Positions 34,955 to 43,891 are shown, counted from the stretch's first letter. The stretch: 64,000 nt of DNA from Bacteroides zoogleoformans (GCF_002998435.1 NZ_CP027231.1:1653001-1717000); one strand, 5' to 3'. Program-made: numbers and translations. Notes: generated by a model not told the origin, from the sequence alone.

Positions 34955-37699
34955 ATGCAAAGAGTGACATTGTCAGTATTGGCAGGCGGGGCACTGGCCC
35001 TGCTGACTGCCGGAGTTTGCTCCTGCGACGACTCTCACGAAGAGGGGGGCGCGTATCCGGGGCGCAGTATCGGATTCAAGGTAGAGGCATTGGGGATGCC
35101 TGCAGGGGAAACACCGCCGGCAACACGGGTGTTTGCCCTGCAGGACTCCCTGACCGGGGGAGGAACGCCGCTCTACCTGCACGCCACGGTGAGGGAGGGC
35201 ATGGTCACGGACGGGGAAAACGCTCTTGCGGGGGACGTGACAACGGGCGGCGTCTCCGTTACAGAAAGCCGTCCCGCCACGAAAGCCGCCCCGGTAGACG
35301 CTTCCACCATGCACGCCTCCATGGGCGTGTCCGCTTTCGTATATCCCGCCGCGGAAGCGTGGAACGACACGCGGACACCCGACTACATGTATGACACGGA
35401 GGTGAAGAAAGCCGGCGGATGGACGACGGACAGCCGCTGGCCGGGGCCGGGGTCGAAGATACGTTTCTTTGCGTACGCTCCCTACAGGAGCGCACTGCCG
35501 GCATCGAGCCTGGCACTCTCGGCCAAGACTGCCGGAGGCGCGCCCGTGCTGACCTACACCGTTCCTGACGCCGTGGCCGGCCAGACCGACCTGCTGACGG
35601 CCGCCACCGACGAGATGCCGGGCGGCGGAGGCACGCCCGCCCTGCTTACCTTTAAGCATGCGCTGACGGCCGTGCGCTTTGTCACGGGCAATGACCTGCC
35701 TGCGGGGACGATTACGAACGTCACGCTGAAGGGCGTGTACGGCAAGGGCACGTACCGCATAGGCGAGAGCGCATGGGAAGGTCATGCCGACAGGAAGGAC
35801 TTTACGCAGGCGCTGACGCCTGCGGCCACTATACCCGAAAGCCAGACACCCGGCACGGAGATAACGCCTGCGGCGGCCACGTTCATGATGATTCCGCAAC
35901 AGCTGCCCGCGGGGGCGGAACTGGAGGTGAAGTACACGGACAGGCTGACAAATGCCGTGCGCACGATGAAAGCCTCCATAGCAGGCAGCCAATGGGAAAT
36001 GGGAAAGACGGTGACCTATCAGGTGTCGGTGACAAGCATGGTGATTACCCCTACGCTGGAGGTGACGGCTCCGGCGGAATACGACTATCGGGGAGGAAGC
36101 AAGAGCTACACGGTGAAGAGCTGCGCCACGGTATCGGGCGGAGGGGTGGACAAGGTCGTGCCCATCCCCTGGGAGGTGGAGTTCTCCGAGGACGGGATAG
36201 TCTGGAACAAAAACAAACCCGCATGGCTGACGGCCTTTACCGAAAACGGGGAGGGAGGCACTTCGGCGGCTTCCTATACAGCCACCGTGGCGGCGCAGAA
36301 CGCATCCGACAAGCACACTATAGCATTGAAGGACGCAACACCGGTGACCAATTACGACCTCTCCACGCACGACTATCAGGGAAAAACCGCACCCATGCGT
36401 ACGGCCAACTGCTACATTGTCAACGCATCGGGCACATACCGCCTGCCATTAGTGTATGGCAACGCCGTGGATTACGTCAAGGCGCCCGGCACGGGAAACA
36501 ATACGTCGGCGTATATTTCCTCCGCGCCCGCTTCCGATAATATATTGAGTACCTTTATCAACCATCTGGGCAACGGCATTACCAACCCGTACATCTACAA
36601 CAACGCCGGCTGCGTGCCGGCAAGCTGTACCCTGGTCTGGCAAGATGAGAAGAACTTAGTTACGAACGTGGCGTTATCTTCCGACAACCATTTCCTCGAG
36701 TTTTCCGTCAATCAAGCTACCATTCACCAAGGCAACGCCGTGGTGGCGGTACGAGATGCGGCAAATACAATTATGTGGAGCTGGCACATCTGGGTGACGG
36801 ACTACAGGCCGGGAACCATAGGGACAACGACACCCGACAAGGAAATCACCAACCACCAGAACAAGTACAAGATTATGACCGTCGACCTCGGCTGGTGCGA
36901 CGGAAAAGAGGTGATATATGCCGAGCGCACCGTGCAGGTACGTTTCAAGCAGAAGCCCACAGCAGGGTACACATCGGCTGACCCAAAGACGTTTATCGTA
37001 AAACAGAAAGCGCATGCCATTACAGGTGGTACAGAGCTTGGGAATAACACTTATTATCAATGGGGACGCAAAGACCCGTTCGTGGGGGCATTGGAAGGGC
37101 CGGGCGGAAGCTCGAACAGCATTAACAAGACATGGTATGATGCCGGCGGGAACGTCAAAACCAATCAGCTTCCTGCCGTCCAAAGTTTTCCTACCGGCAC
37201 CACCTGCATCACCAGTGGTATCATGAACCCCGGCACGTTCAGTACCAACCATTACATGGACAGCCAATATTACAACTTGTGGGATGCAAACAACAACGTC
37301 AATACACCCAACGACAACCTCGTGGTAAAGACCATCTACGACCCTTGCCCCGCAGGATACAAGCTCCCGCCCAGTAACTTCTATATCGGCTTCACCACAA
37401 CTGGAGAGCCTACTCATTCTTACAACGTTTTCAATGTACAAGGAGCTTGGGCCAAAGGTTGGCACTTCTATTGCGGCCTGAACCACACTGGCGACACCGC
37501 CTTTTTCCCTGCGTTGGGCTATCGGCACAGCAAAACCGCAGTGCTCTCCCTAGTGGGGAGCAGCTGCTACTACTGGACGGCGGGGTCGCACAACACGACC
37601 AGCGGGTGGGGGCCGGGCTTCTTCCCGAGCTACATGGATCCGCTGAACCCCAACGCCTATCGGAGCAACGGCTTCGTGGTGCGGGCAACCCAAGAATAA
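34955..37699 (+). CDS. Large fimbrillin-family lipoprotein, probable tip subunit
   Basis: 914 residues from ATG 34955 (MQRVTLSVLAGGALALLTAG, then CSC lipobox-type region). The N-terminal 380 residues are fimbrillin-like: GMPAGETPPATRVFALQDS, SMGVSAFVYPAAEAWNDTRTP, IRFFAYAPYRSALP, LTFKHALTAVRFVTG and TFMMIPQQLPAGAEL. A middle region (about 385-550) has a beta-sandwich character. The C-terminal 350 residues (NNTYYQWGRKDPFVG, IYDPCPAGYKLPP, ALGYRHSKTAVLSLVGSSCYYWTAG, NGFVVRATQE) resemble the FISUMP/tip-lectin domains at the ends of Bacteroides fimbriae. The size and order suggest a tip adhesin. The 3' part is less GC-rich than the 5' part. Confidence 0.82.
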   Translation: MQRVTLSVLAGGALALLTAGVCSCDDSHEEGGAYPGRSIGFKVEALGMPAGETPPATRVFALQDSLTGGGTPLYLHATVREGMVTDGENALAGDVTTGGVSVTESRPATKAAPVDASTMHASMGVSAFVYPAAEAWNDTRTPDYMYDTEVKKAGGWTTDSRWPGPGSKIRFFAYAPYRSALPASSLALSAKTAGGAPVLTYTVPDAVAGQTDLLTAATDEMPGGGGTPALLTFKHALTAVRFVTGNDLPAGTITNVTLKGVYGKGTYRIGESAWEGHADRKDFTQALTPAATIPESQTPGTEITPAAATFMMIPQQLPAGAELEVKYTDRLTNAVRTMKASIAGSQWEMGKTVTYQVSVTSMVITPTLEVTAPAEYDYRGGSKSYTVKSCATVSGGGVDKVVPIPWEVEFSEDGIVWNKNKPAWLTAFTENGEGGTSAASYTATVAAQNASDKHTIALKDATPVTNYDLSTHDYQGKTAPMRTANCYIVNASGTYRLPLVYGNAVDYVKAPGTGNNTSAYISSAPASDNILSTFINHLGNGITNPYIYNNAGCVPASCTLVWQDEKNLVTNVALSSDNHFLEFSVNQATIHQGNAVVAVRDAANTIMWSWHIWVTDYRPGTIGTTTPDKEITNHQNKYKIMTVDLGWCDGKEVIYAERTVQVRFKQKPTAGYTSADPKTFIVKQKAHAITGGTELGNNTYYQWGRKDPFVGALEGPGGSSNSINKTWYDAGGNVKTNQLPAVQSFPTGTTCITSGIMNPGTFSTNHYMDSQYYNLWDANNNVNTPNDNLVVKTIYDPCPAGYKLPPSNFYIGFTTTGEPTHSYNVFNVQGAWAKGWHFYCGLNHTGDTAFFPALGYRHSKTAVLSLVGSSCYYWTAGSHNTTSGWGPGFFPSYMDPLNPNAYRSNGFVVRATQE

Positions 37700-37740
37700 A
37701 AGGGAGCGAAGCGACCGCGTTGGTTTCATTTGCTTTATTC

Positions 37741-37785
37741 TCCTGCGGCTGCAAGCCGCAGGAAGCCGATACCGGCGAAGCCGGT
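37741..37785 (+). terminator. Two tandem hairpins after the tip fimbrillin gene
   Basis: TCCTGCGGCT (37741-37750) pairs perfectly with AGCCGCAGGA (37754-37763). ACCGGC (37771-37776) pairs with GCCGGT (37780-37785). They probably mark the operon end, although no T-run follows. Confidence 0.45.
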
Positions 37786-37908
37786 CGAAAGGAGCCGAGA
37801 GTATCACGTTTCACTTTATACGTAAATACAATGGGATATACAAGTCGTGACTTTATGGATGCGGAACGAGACTTGCGGCTGCTGAGGCAAGAGGAGGGTG
37901 TTTTTCAG

Positions 37909-37938
37909 GCGCGGATTGCGCGGATGACGCGGATTTTA
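37909..37938 (+). repeat. Dispersed GCGGATG repeat, copy B
   Basis: GCGCGGATT followed by GCGCGGATGACGCGGATTTT, closely related to copies A and C. It lies in the gap after the fimbrial operon, within a 43-codon open frame starting near 37831 that has no other support as a gene. Confidence 0.6.
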
Positions 37939-38025
37939 TTTTATCTTGGTTCTAATGCATGAATGCTAATGTTCTGATATGTACGGTCTTAATGTCTAAT
38001 GTCAGCTATATGTGTGAGGGGTAGC

Positions 38026-38209
38026 GATGTCGCTGCGGTGAGACAGGTGATGACACCGCAACGAGACAAGCGGCGTCACCGCAGTGAGACAAGTGATGAC
38101 ACCGCAGTGAAATGGGTGATGTCACTGCAGTGAGACAAGCAACGTCACCGCAGTGAGACAAGAAGCGTCACCGCAGTGAGGTAAACGGCGTCTCCACAGT
38201 GAGGTAAGT
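38026..38209. repeat. Eight-copy tandem array with an exact 23-bp period
   Basis: Units begin at 38026, 38049, 38072, 38095, 38118, 38141, 38164 and 38187, with no indel. The shared core is CACCGCAGTGAGACAAG with scattered substitutions, more frequent in the outer units. The period is not a multiple of three, and no gene covers it. There are no variable spacers, so it is not CRISPR. It ends 100 bases before the HU-HIG gene; apart from this and the hairpins, the 37700-38308 gap holds nothing recognisable. Confidence 0.85.
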
Positions 38210-38308
38210 ACCCCTCCTGCGGGGACATTCAAGGGAATTAAAAGAAAAGGCGTTCACACGCCGACTGTGAGTTATTATCATTTAATTATTAATTAAAACT
38301 TTATCAGT

Positions 38309-38851
38309 ATGAGTATCAGTTACAAATTGGTGCAGAAGAAGCACCCGATGAAGAAGAATGACCCGGCTAAGTGGTATGCCGTGCCAAACAGTGCAAAACC
38401 ATTGTCTCCCAAAGCTTTGACCCGTGCCGCAACGGTACATACCACCACGGCACCCATCGAGCTGGAGGCAGCCATGGAGCTGCTGGCGGAGTTCATCCCC
38501 CAACAGTTGCAGCAGGGACACACGGTGAATGTGCCCGGCCTGGGTACATTCCGCATCACCTTTAAAAGTGCAGGCGTGGAGAAGATAGAAGATTTCAACG
38601 TGGGCACGATGATTAAATCGCCCCGTGTAACGTTCACACCTGCCCGGGAACTTCGCGGCAGGATTATCCGAGAACTCAGCTTCGAGGACGGAGGTGTGCT
38701 GGAGGCCGGCGTAAACTATGCCTCGATGGCGGACTACCGCAAAGCCAAAGGACTGCCTGCGCCTACACCGGGAGGTAGCGGCGGAAGCGGCGGCACGGGC
38801 GGCGGTACTACCGGCGGCTCGGGCGGTCAAGGGGAAAACCCGCTGGGATGA
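38309..38851 (+). CDS. HU-HIG family DNA-binding protein
   Basis: 180 residues. Residues 1-125 match the Bacteroides HU-HIG type of HU/IHF-related proteins: KWYAVPNSAKPLSPKALTRA, TAPIELEAAMELLAEFIPQQL, HTVNVPGLGTFRITFKS and KSPRVTFTPARELRGRIIREL. The C-terminus is a Gly/Ser tail. A nucleoid- or site-binding role is inferred from the family. The gene follows the 23-bp array and precedes a small ORF; such HU-like genes are common in variable regions of Bacteroides genomes. Confidence 0.88.
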   Translation: MSISYKLVQKKHPMKKNDPAKWYAVPNSAKPLSPKALTRAATVHTTTAPIELEAAMELLAEFIPQQLQQGHTVNVPGLGTFRITFKSAGVEKIEDFNVGTMIKSPRVTFTPARELRGRIIRELSFEDGGVLEAGVNYASMADYRKAKGLPAPTPGGSGGSGGTGGGTTGGSGGQGENPLG

Positions 38852-38861
38852 AGCCCTGAAG

Positions 38862-38945
38862 CCTCTCCCCCAACCCCCGAAGCCTCTCCCCCAACTCCTC
38901 CCCCATAGGGAGGGGGGCGGGCCGCAGGGGCCGGGGGAGGGCGGC
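38862..38945. repeat. REP-like palindromic repeat, intergenic copy
   Basis: AAGCCTCTCCCCCAAC occurs twice, followed by CTCCTCCCCCATAGGGAGG and a G-rich tail. It shares its palindrome and leading block with the copy inside the recombinase gene at 30165-30250. Confidence 0.7.
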
Positions 38946-38974
38946 GGGGTTTCTCGGAGGCGGATGATTTTTTA

Positions 38975-38996
38975 GACGCGGATGACGCGGATTTTA
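38975..38996 (+). repeat. Dispersed GCGGATG repeat, copy C
   Basis: GACGCGGATGACGCGGATTT, matching copy B. It follows the REP-like repeat after the HU-HIG gene. Confidence 0.6.
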
Positions 38997-39065
38997 ATTT
39001 TTATCCTTTCCTTTTCCCTTGCGTCCGACATCTAAGGTATAAGGTTTATTCTCTATTGGCTAATA

Positions 39066-39125
39066 TTACCTCTAATCTTACCTCTAATCTTACCTTTAAT
39101 CTCACCTCTAATCCCACCACTAATC
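39066..39125 (+). repeat. 12-bp tandem repeat, five units
   Basis: Units of TTACCTCTAATC type at 39066, 39078, 39090, 39102 and 39114, the last two with changes. The array ends 4 bases before the small ORF. Confidence 0.7.
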
Positions 39126-39129
39126 TCTA

Positions 39130-39420
39130 ATGCTTATGAAAACTTATCAGACTATGAAACGAATGAAGGCGGCGGAGGCACGCGAGAACAGCCTTATAGA
39201 TATTGACATGACGGATGGCGCATTCACGGCGTACGACTGCTCCGCTCTGGTGCTGCACGCCCTCTATCCGCAACTGCCGTTCCGGCACGTGACCGGCGAA
39301 GACGGACGGACACGGCCGATGGTGACGGACATCCCGCAGAAAATAATACTCGAGGTGTGCCGCAGGTACCAGCTGGTGGATGCGGCGGCAAGAATAATTG
39401 CAAATCCCGGTAGTATATGA
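39130..39420 (+). CDS. Small protein of unknown function
   Basis: 96 residues, with in-frame ATGs also at 39136 and 39154. The sequence (DIDMTDGAFTAYDCSALVLHALYPQLPFRHV, IPQKIILEVCRRYQLVDAAARII) is acidic in the middle, soluble and probably helical at the C-terminus. No family was recognised. It lies downstream of the HU-HIG gene on the same strand and converges with the oxidoreductase gene, 34 bases away. The GC content and amino-acid make-up look coding. Confidence 0.55.
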   Translation: MLMKTYQTMKRMKAAEARENSLIDIDMTDGAFTAYDCSALVLHALYPQLPFRHVTGEDGRTRPMVTDIPQKIILEVCRRYQLVDAAARIIANPGSI

Positions 39421-39454
39421 CATGCCCTGAAAGTAATGCCTCGTTTGAATGCTT

Positions 39455-41065
39455 TTACGCACGTCCCGACAGCAGGGCTTTCACCGCCTCGGCGCACCGT
39501 TCGCCGTCGATACCGGCCGAAACGATGCCTCCGGCATATCCGGCTCCCTCTCCGCAGGGGAACAGTCCTTTGAGGCGTACATGCTGCAACGTCTCCTTGT
39601 CTCTGATGATGCGTACCGGTGCCGATGTGCGGGTCTCCACTCCAATCATTACGGCGTCGTTGGTGAGGAAGCCCCGGCTGTATTTGCCGAAGAGGCGGAA
39701 GCCTTGGCCCAGACGTTCCGAGATAAAGGGCGGCAGCCAGAAGTGCAGGGGAGAAGATACCAGGCCGGGCGCATACGAGGACTTCGGCAAGTCGTAGCTC
39801 AGTTTTTTTCTTGTAAAATCTTCCATGCGCTGCGCCGGGGCGGTCTGCTGCATGTTTCCTTGTTGCCAGCACAGTCGCTCGAGGTTCTCCTGAAAGTACA
39901 TCATGCCTAATTGGGAGGAGAAGTGGGGCAATGGGTTGTCGGCCGTATTGTCGGAACAGAGGTTCAGACTTTTATCGTCCAAGTCTTCCGGACGCAGCTC
40001 CACCACCATTCCCGAGTTGCTCCAGCGCGAACCGCGGTTGCTGGGGCTCATGCCGTTCACCACGATTTGTTGCGGGCCGCTGGCAGCGGGCACGATGAAG
40101 CCGCCGGGACACATGCAGAAGCTGTAAACTCCTCGTCCGTCCACCTGAGTGACGAAGTTGTATTCGGCGGCTGGGAGGTATTTGCCCCGTCCCTCCCGGC
40201 TGTGATACTGTATGCGGTCTATCAGTGCGGCAGGATGTTCCAGGCGCACACCTACGGCGATGCCTTTGGGCTCAATCTCCACGCGGTTGGCGGCAAGCCA
40301 TCGGTACACGTCTCGGGCGGAATGTCCCGTGGCGAGTATCACCGGGCCGAGGAAGGTATGGCCGGTGCTTGTTTCGATGCCTTTCACCTCGTCTCCCCCG
40401 ATAATCAAGGCGTCCATACGCGTCTCGAAGTGCACTTCGCCACCACATGCGAGGATGGTGTTCCGCATGTTCTCGATGACGCGCGGCAGCTTGTCCGTGC
40501 CGATGTGCGGATGGGCGTCTATCAAGATGGAGGTCGATGCGCCGTGCCGGCAGAATACATTCAGAATCTTGTCGACACTTCCCCGCTTCTTGCTGCGGGT
40601 ATACAGTTTGCCGTCGGAGTAAGCGCCTGCTCCTCCCTCTCCGAAGCTATAGTTCGACTCGGGGTTTACGCACTGTTCCCGGCCGATGGCGGCCAAGTCT
40701 TTCTTGCGTTCGCGCACATCCTTGCCTCGCTCCACGACGATGGGGCGCAGTCCAAGTTCGATGAGGCGCAAGGCGGCGAACAGTCCTGCCGGTCCGGCAC
40801 CTACCACGACCACCTGCGGTTTGTCGGCCACATGGGGATAGACGACATTCTCAAACTCGTCTTCTTGCGGCAGTTCGTTCAGATAGACACGCACGTGCAG
40901 GTTGACGAAGACCGTGCGTTGGCGTGCGTCGATGCTGCGCTTCAGGATGCGTGTCGCCGTAATATCTCGTGCGTCCAGCCCTTTTTCGTGCACCAGATAG
41001 TGTTTCAGTCGTTGTTCGTTGGCGGCTACTTCGGGCGGCACGCGCAGTGGGTATTCTTGTATCAT
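39455..41065 (-). CDS. NAD(P)/FAD-dependent oxidoreductase
   Basis: 536 residues. The dinucleotide-binding loop VVVVGAGPAGLFAALRLIELG begins near residue 84 and is followed by VVERGKDVRERKKD. Further motifs are NYSFGEGGAGAYSDGKLYTR, VILATGHSARDVYRWLA, VYSFCMCPGGFIVPAAS and the C-terminal FAD-contact stretch GLFPCGEGAGYAGGIVSAGIDGERCAEAV. Residues 1-80 form an added N-terminal domain typical of this widely conserved group, often annotated only as a dehydrogenase. The substrate is unknown. It lies 25 bases downstream of radA on the same strand. Confidence 0.85.
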   Translation of the reverse strand: MIQEYPLRVPPEVAANEQRLKHYLVHEKGLDARDITATRILKRSIDARQRTVFVNLHVRVYLNELPQEDEFENVVYPHVADKPQVVVVGAGPAGLFAALRLIELGLRPIVVERGKDVRERKKDLAAIGREQCVNPESNYSFGEGGAGAYSDGKLYTRSKKRGSVDKILNVFCRHGASTSILIDAHPHIGTDKLPRVIENMRNTILACGGEVHFETRMDALIIGGDEVKGIETSTGHTFLGPVILATGHSARDVYRWLAANRVEIEPKGIAVGVRLEHPAALIDRIQYHSREGRGKYLPAAEYNFVTQVDGRGVYSFCMCPGGFIVPAASGPQQIVVNGMSPSNRGSRWSNSGMVVELRPEDLDDKSLNLCSDNTADNPLPHFSSQLGMMYFQENLERLCWQQGNMQQTAPAQRMEDFTRKKLSYDLPKSSYAPGLVSSPLHFWLPPFISERLGQGFRLFGKYSRGFLTNDAVMIGVETRTSAPVRIIRDKETLQHVRLKGLFPCGEGAGYAGGIVSAGIDGERCAEAVKALLSGRA

Positions 41066-41090
41066 AAATGTATATATGGGGAAAGATGTT

Positions 41091-42458
41091 TCAGCCGAAC
41101 AGCGTGCGGAAAGCCTCTTCCACTTTCCGCACCGGTATCAGCTCTATTCTTATCTTCCGGGTGTTGATGCCCTGCATGTTGTATTTGGGCAGAATGAATT
41201 GCTTGAAGCCCAGCTTCTCCGCCTCGCCGATACGCTGCTCGATGCGGTTCACCGGACGGATTTCGCCCGACAGCCCGATTTCGCCCGCCATGCAGACGCC
41301 TTGTTCGATGGCGGCGTCCATGTTGCTGGAGAGGATGGCGCTGATGACGGCGAGGTCGATGGCGGGGTCGTTCACCTTCAGTCCGCCTGCAATGTTCAGG
41401 AAGACGTCTTTCTGTGCCAGCTTGAATCCCACGCGCTTCTCGAGCACGGCCAGCAGCATGTTCATGCGGCGGATGTCGAATCCCGTGGCCGAGCGTTGCG
41501 GATTGCCATACACAGCACTGCTGACCAACGCCTGCGTCTCGATGAGGAAGGGCCTGACACCCTCTATGGCCGAAGCGATGGCCACGCCGCTCATTCCCTC
41601 GTGGTCTTGGGTCAGCAGCAGCTCGGACGGGTTGCTCACCTGCCGCAGGCCGTCCTGCCGCATCTCGTAGATGCCCAGTTCCGCCGTGCTGCCGAAGCGG
41701 TTCTTGATGCTTCGCAGAATGCGGTACATATAGTGTTGGTCGCCCTCGAACTGAAGCACGGTGTCCACGATATGTTCCAGCACCTTGGGGCCGGCTATGC
41801 TGCCCTCTTTGTTGATGTGCCCGATGAGGATGACCGCTGTATGCGTTTCTTTGGCAAACCGCAGGATGGAGGCGGAGCACTCCCGCACTTGGGCGATGCT
41901 TCCCGGCGATGATTCGAGAGATTCGGTGGAGATGGTCTGTATGGAGTCGATGATGACGAGGTCCGGGCGTGTGTTCTTGATGTGGACGTAAATCTGCTCC
42001 AGCGACGTCTCGCACACGATGAGGCAGTCGGCGGAGTTAGCGGTCAGCCGGTCGGCACGGAGTTTCAGCTGCCGGGCACTCTCTTCGCCCGAGACGTAGA
42101 GGATGCGCTTGTCCGGAATGCGGAGGATGGTTTGCAGCACGAGCGTGGATTTGCCGATGCCCGGTTCGCCGCCAATCAGCACCAATGAGCCTTGCACCAG
42201 GCCGCCGCCCAACACGCGGTTCAGTTCGTCGTCGTGCAGGTCTATGCGCGGCTCTTCATCGGCCGTGATGTCGTCCAGCGTCACGGGCTTTGCCTTGGCG
42301 GTCTCTATGCCCGAGAGGGGACGTTTGCTTACCGGCTCTTTGCGTATCACCTCTTCCACATACGTGTTCCACTCTCCGCACGAGGGGCATTTTCCTACCC
42401 ACTTGGGCGAATCCTGTCCGCAGTGGCTGCATACATATACTCTCTTTTCTTTCGTCAT
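41091..42458 (-). CDS. radA: DNA repair protein RadA
   Basis: 455 residues. The N-terminal four-Cys zinc finger is YVCSHCGQDSPKWVGKCPSCGEWNTY. The RecA-like ATPase has Walker A GGEPGIGKSTL and the RadA-specific KNRFG motif (SIKNRFGSTAELGIYEM). The C-terminal domain is Lon-protease-like (AGGLKVNDPAIDLAVISAILSS). RadA drives branch migration in recombinational repair. Its own promoter lies upstream. Confidence 0.96.
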   Translation of the reverse strand: MTKEKRVYVCSHCGQDSPKWVGKCPSCGEWNTYVEEVIRKEPVSKRPLSGIETAKAKPVTLDDITADEEPRIDLHDDELNRVLGGGLVQGSLVLIGGEPGIGKSTLVLQTILRIPDKRILYVSGEESARQLKLRADRLTANSADCLIVCETSLEQIYVHIKNTRPDLVIIDSIQTISTESLESSPGSIAQVRECSASILRFAKETHTAVILIGHINKEGSIAGPKVLEHIVDTVLQFEGDQHYMYRILRSIKNRFGSTAELGIYEMRQDGLRQVSNPSELLLTQDHEGMSGVAIASAIEGVRPFLIETQALVSSAVYGNPQRSATGFDIRRMNMLLAVLEKRVGFKLAQKDVFLNIAGGLKVNDPAIDLAVISAILSSNMDAAIEQGVCMAGEIGLSGEIRPVNRIEQRIGEAEKLGFKQFILPKYNMQGINTRKIRIELIPVRKVEEAFRTLFG

Positions 42459-42487
42459 AGTGGAGTATCCCTTCTAAAATGATTGTC

Positions 42488-42495
42488 CAAAGATA
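42488..42495 (-). promoter_or_regulatory. -7 box (TATCTTTG) for radA
   Basis: A perfect TAnnTTTG element on the minus strand, 30 bases upstream of the radA start. Confidence 0.6.
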
Positions 42496-42532
42496 GTGCG
42501 AATCGAAGACGTGACAGCATAATTTCGTTCTT

Positions 42533-42835
42533 TTATTTCATCAACTTGACAACATCTTCCGGTAACATGGCATCCTCTGCATCATCTTTCGGAGCGTTCT
42601 TAAGGAATAGCATTGGAACAATGGTGTAGTTCTTAGCAAACGGAAGCAGATTACCCTTACGGAGAAGTTCGGCTATAAGTTGTTTGGCATTCTTTTGAGT
42701 TGTCCATTTACATTCGCCGACCAGCAGATACTTTTTATCAAGCGATTCTGCCATTACATCGAACTCTACCTGTTCCGGCTTCTTATCCTCATTGAGAACA
42801 GAACCCCACCAGCGTTTTGCTTTGCCATAAACCAT
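42533..42835 (-). pseudogene. C-terminal remnant of a DUF234-type AAA ATPase
   Basis: MVYGKAKRWWGSVLNEDKK, then QVEFDVMAESLDKKYLLVGECKWT, match the C-terminal nuclease-like DUF234 domain of the archaeal-type ATPases found in many Bacteroides. Those proteins are about 400-470 residues; here only the last 100 remain. The in-frame sequence upstream to 42928 does not look like the family. The ATPase part is missing, so this is a truncated relic. Confidence 0.65.
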
Positions 42836-43045
42836 CCCATTGACAAGATTTATCTTATTTATTATGCAAGGCAAACATAATGTTTTCGTAGCATAACACA
42901 AAGTTTTGAGCCAAGTTTTTGTTCTCATAGGGCACCATTTGCTGACTGCGTAGGAGTGATTGATCTAACGTGATATAAAAGGTATGTGCCCCCCAAAGAG
43001 AGCGAGGCATGCGAATTAAGATTTGCCGAATTGCTTTGCAATGGT

Positions 43046-43504
43046 TTATGGCAGGGCATGCGGAGTGGCGGCAGAAGAAAACGGTTTGTATCCCTCCGGA
43101 ACGAATGTTGCAGGCAAGCCCGTCGATTCTCTTTTCTCCTTTGCAAGGAGCTCAAGAAGCTTATATTCCGTCCATGCCGGGTCGCCCATGCGATAGTCCA
43201 AATAACTTGTTATGCTGATGCGGATTTTGTATTCATAACCGCTTTCGTACTCGAAACCGGAAACATAAGACAGTTGCTCCCATTGCCGGGAGTTTTCTTT
43301 CCTGATGGCATATACACCTGTGGTAAAGTCCGTTCCGCATGAGGAGATGACTCCTTGCAGCTTCTTTGAAGCAACGATTACAGTCTGTTCTTCGTAATGG
43401 GTCACTTTCCTTTCTTCTTCTTTCTCCTCATTGATGCAGCCTGTCAAGCCGAATATACAGAGAAGAATCAGAAGCGTAGCGGATAATTCCTTGTTCTTTT
43501 TCAT
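43046..43504 (-). CDS. Small lipoprotein, DUF4377-like
   Basis: 152 residues. MKKNKELSATLLILLCIFGLTG followed by Cys is a clear lipoprotein signal. The later part (RQWEQLSYVSGFEYESGYEYKIRISI, WTEYKLLELL) resembles the DUF4377 pattern of a Trp, a GF-Y-GYEY core and a closing YxLxELL. No function is known. No partner gene is evident; the upstream neighbour is a repeat region. Confidence 0.6.
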   Translation of the reverse strand: MKKNKELSATLLILLCIFGLTGCINEEKEEERKVTHYEEQTVIVASKKLQGVISSCGTDFTTGVYAIRKENSRQWEQLSYVSGFEYESGYEYKIRISITSYLDYRMGDPAWTEYKLLELLAKEKRESTGLPATFVPEGYKPFSSAATPHALP

Positions 43505-43647
43505 AGCGGTAGTTGTTTGTCATATAAGTAAAACCGTGATATTTCGAAAATACTGCACGGAGCGGGAGGATAATATCGGAGCAAATACATTCTGTAGCAA
43601 TATCTTGTTACATTAAAGCGGCCTTTCGCAAGGCATCCAACGGGGTA

Positions 43648-43748
43648 TGTATCTTCAGTCCTATACGTAGGATACATCAGTCTATTCCGAATAAGAAACA
43701 TAATCAGGTCAGATGTATCTTCAGTCCTATACGTAGGCTACATCAGTC
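43648..43748. repeat. Two 35-bp direct repeats, 66 bp apart
   Basis: TGTATCTTCAGTCCTATACG plus TAGG-TACATCAGTC occurs at 43648-43682 and 43714-43748 with one mismatch. Each copy has an internal CCTA-TACG-TAGG palindrome. The 43505-43891 gap holds no gene. Confidence 0.8.
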
Positions 43749-43891
43749 GTATACTGATCCTACCCCTCTCGGAAGGTGTTCTGGCAGGGGTACTCGGCTT
43801 TTATCCTTGGCGACGGATATGCTTTGCGGAAATGATAAAGGATGATTACATGGATGATGTGCTTCCTATGGTTTGCGGATTGCGGGGGCTG

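Noticed and set aside
38026..38209. The 23-bp tandem array considered as a CRISPR array
   Set aside because: Units are contiguous without unique spacers, and no cas genes are present.
42836..42928. N-terminal extension of the DUF234 remnant
   Set aside because: The codons are open but do not resemble the family; the match begins at the Met encoded at 42833-42835.
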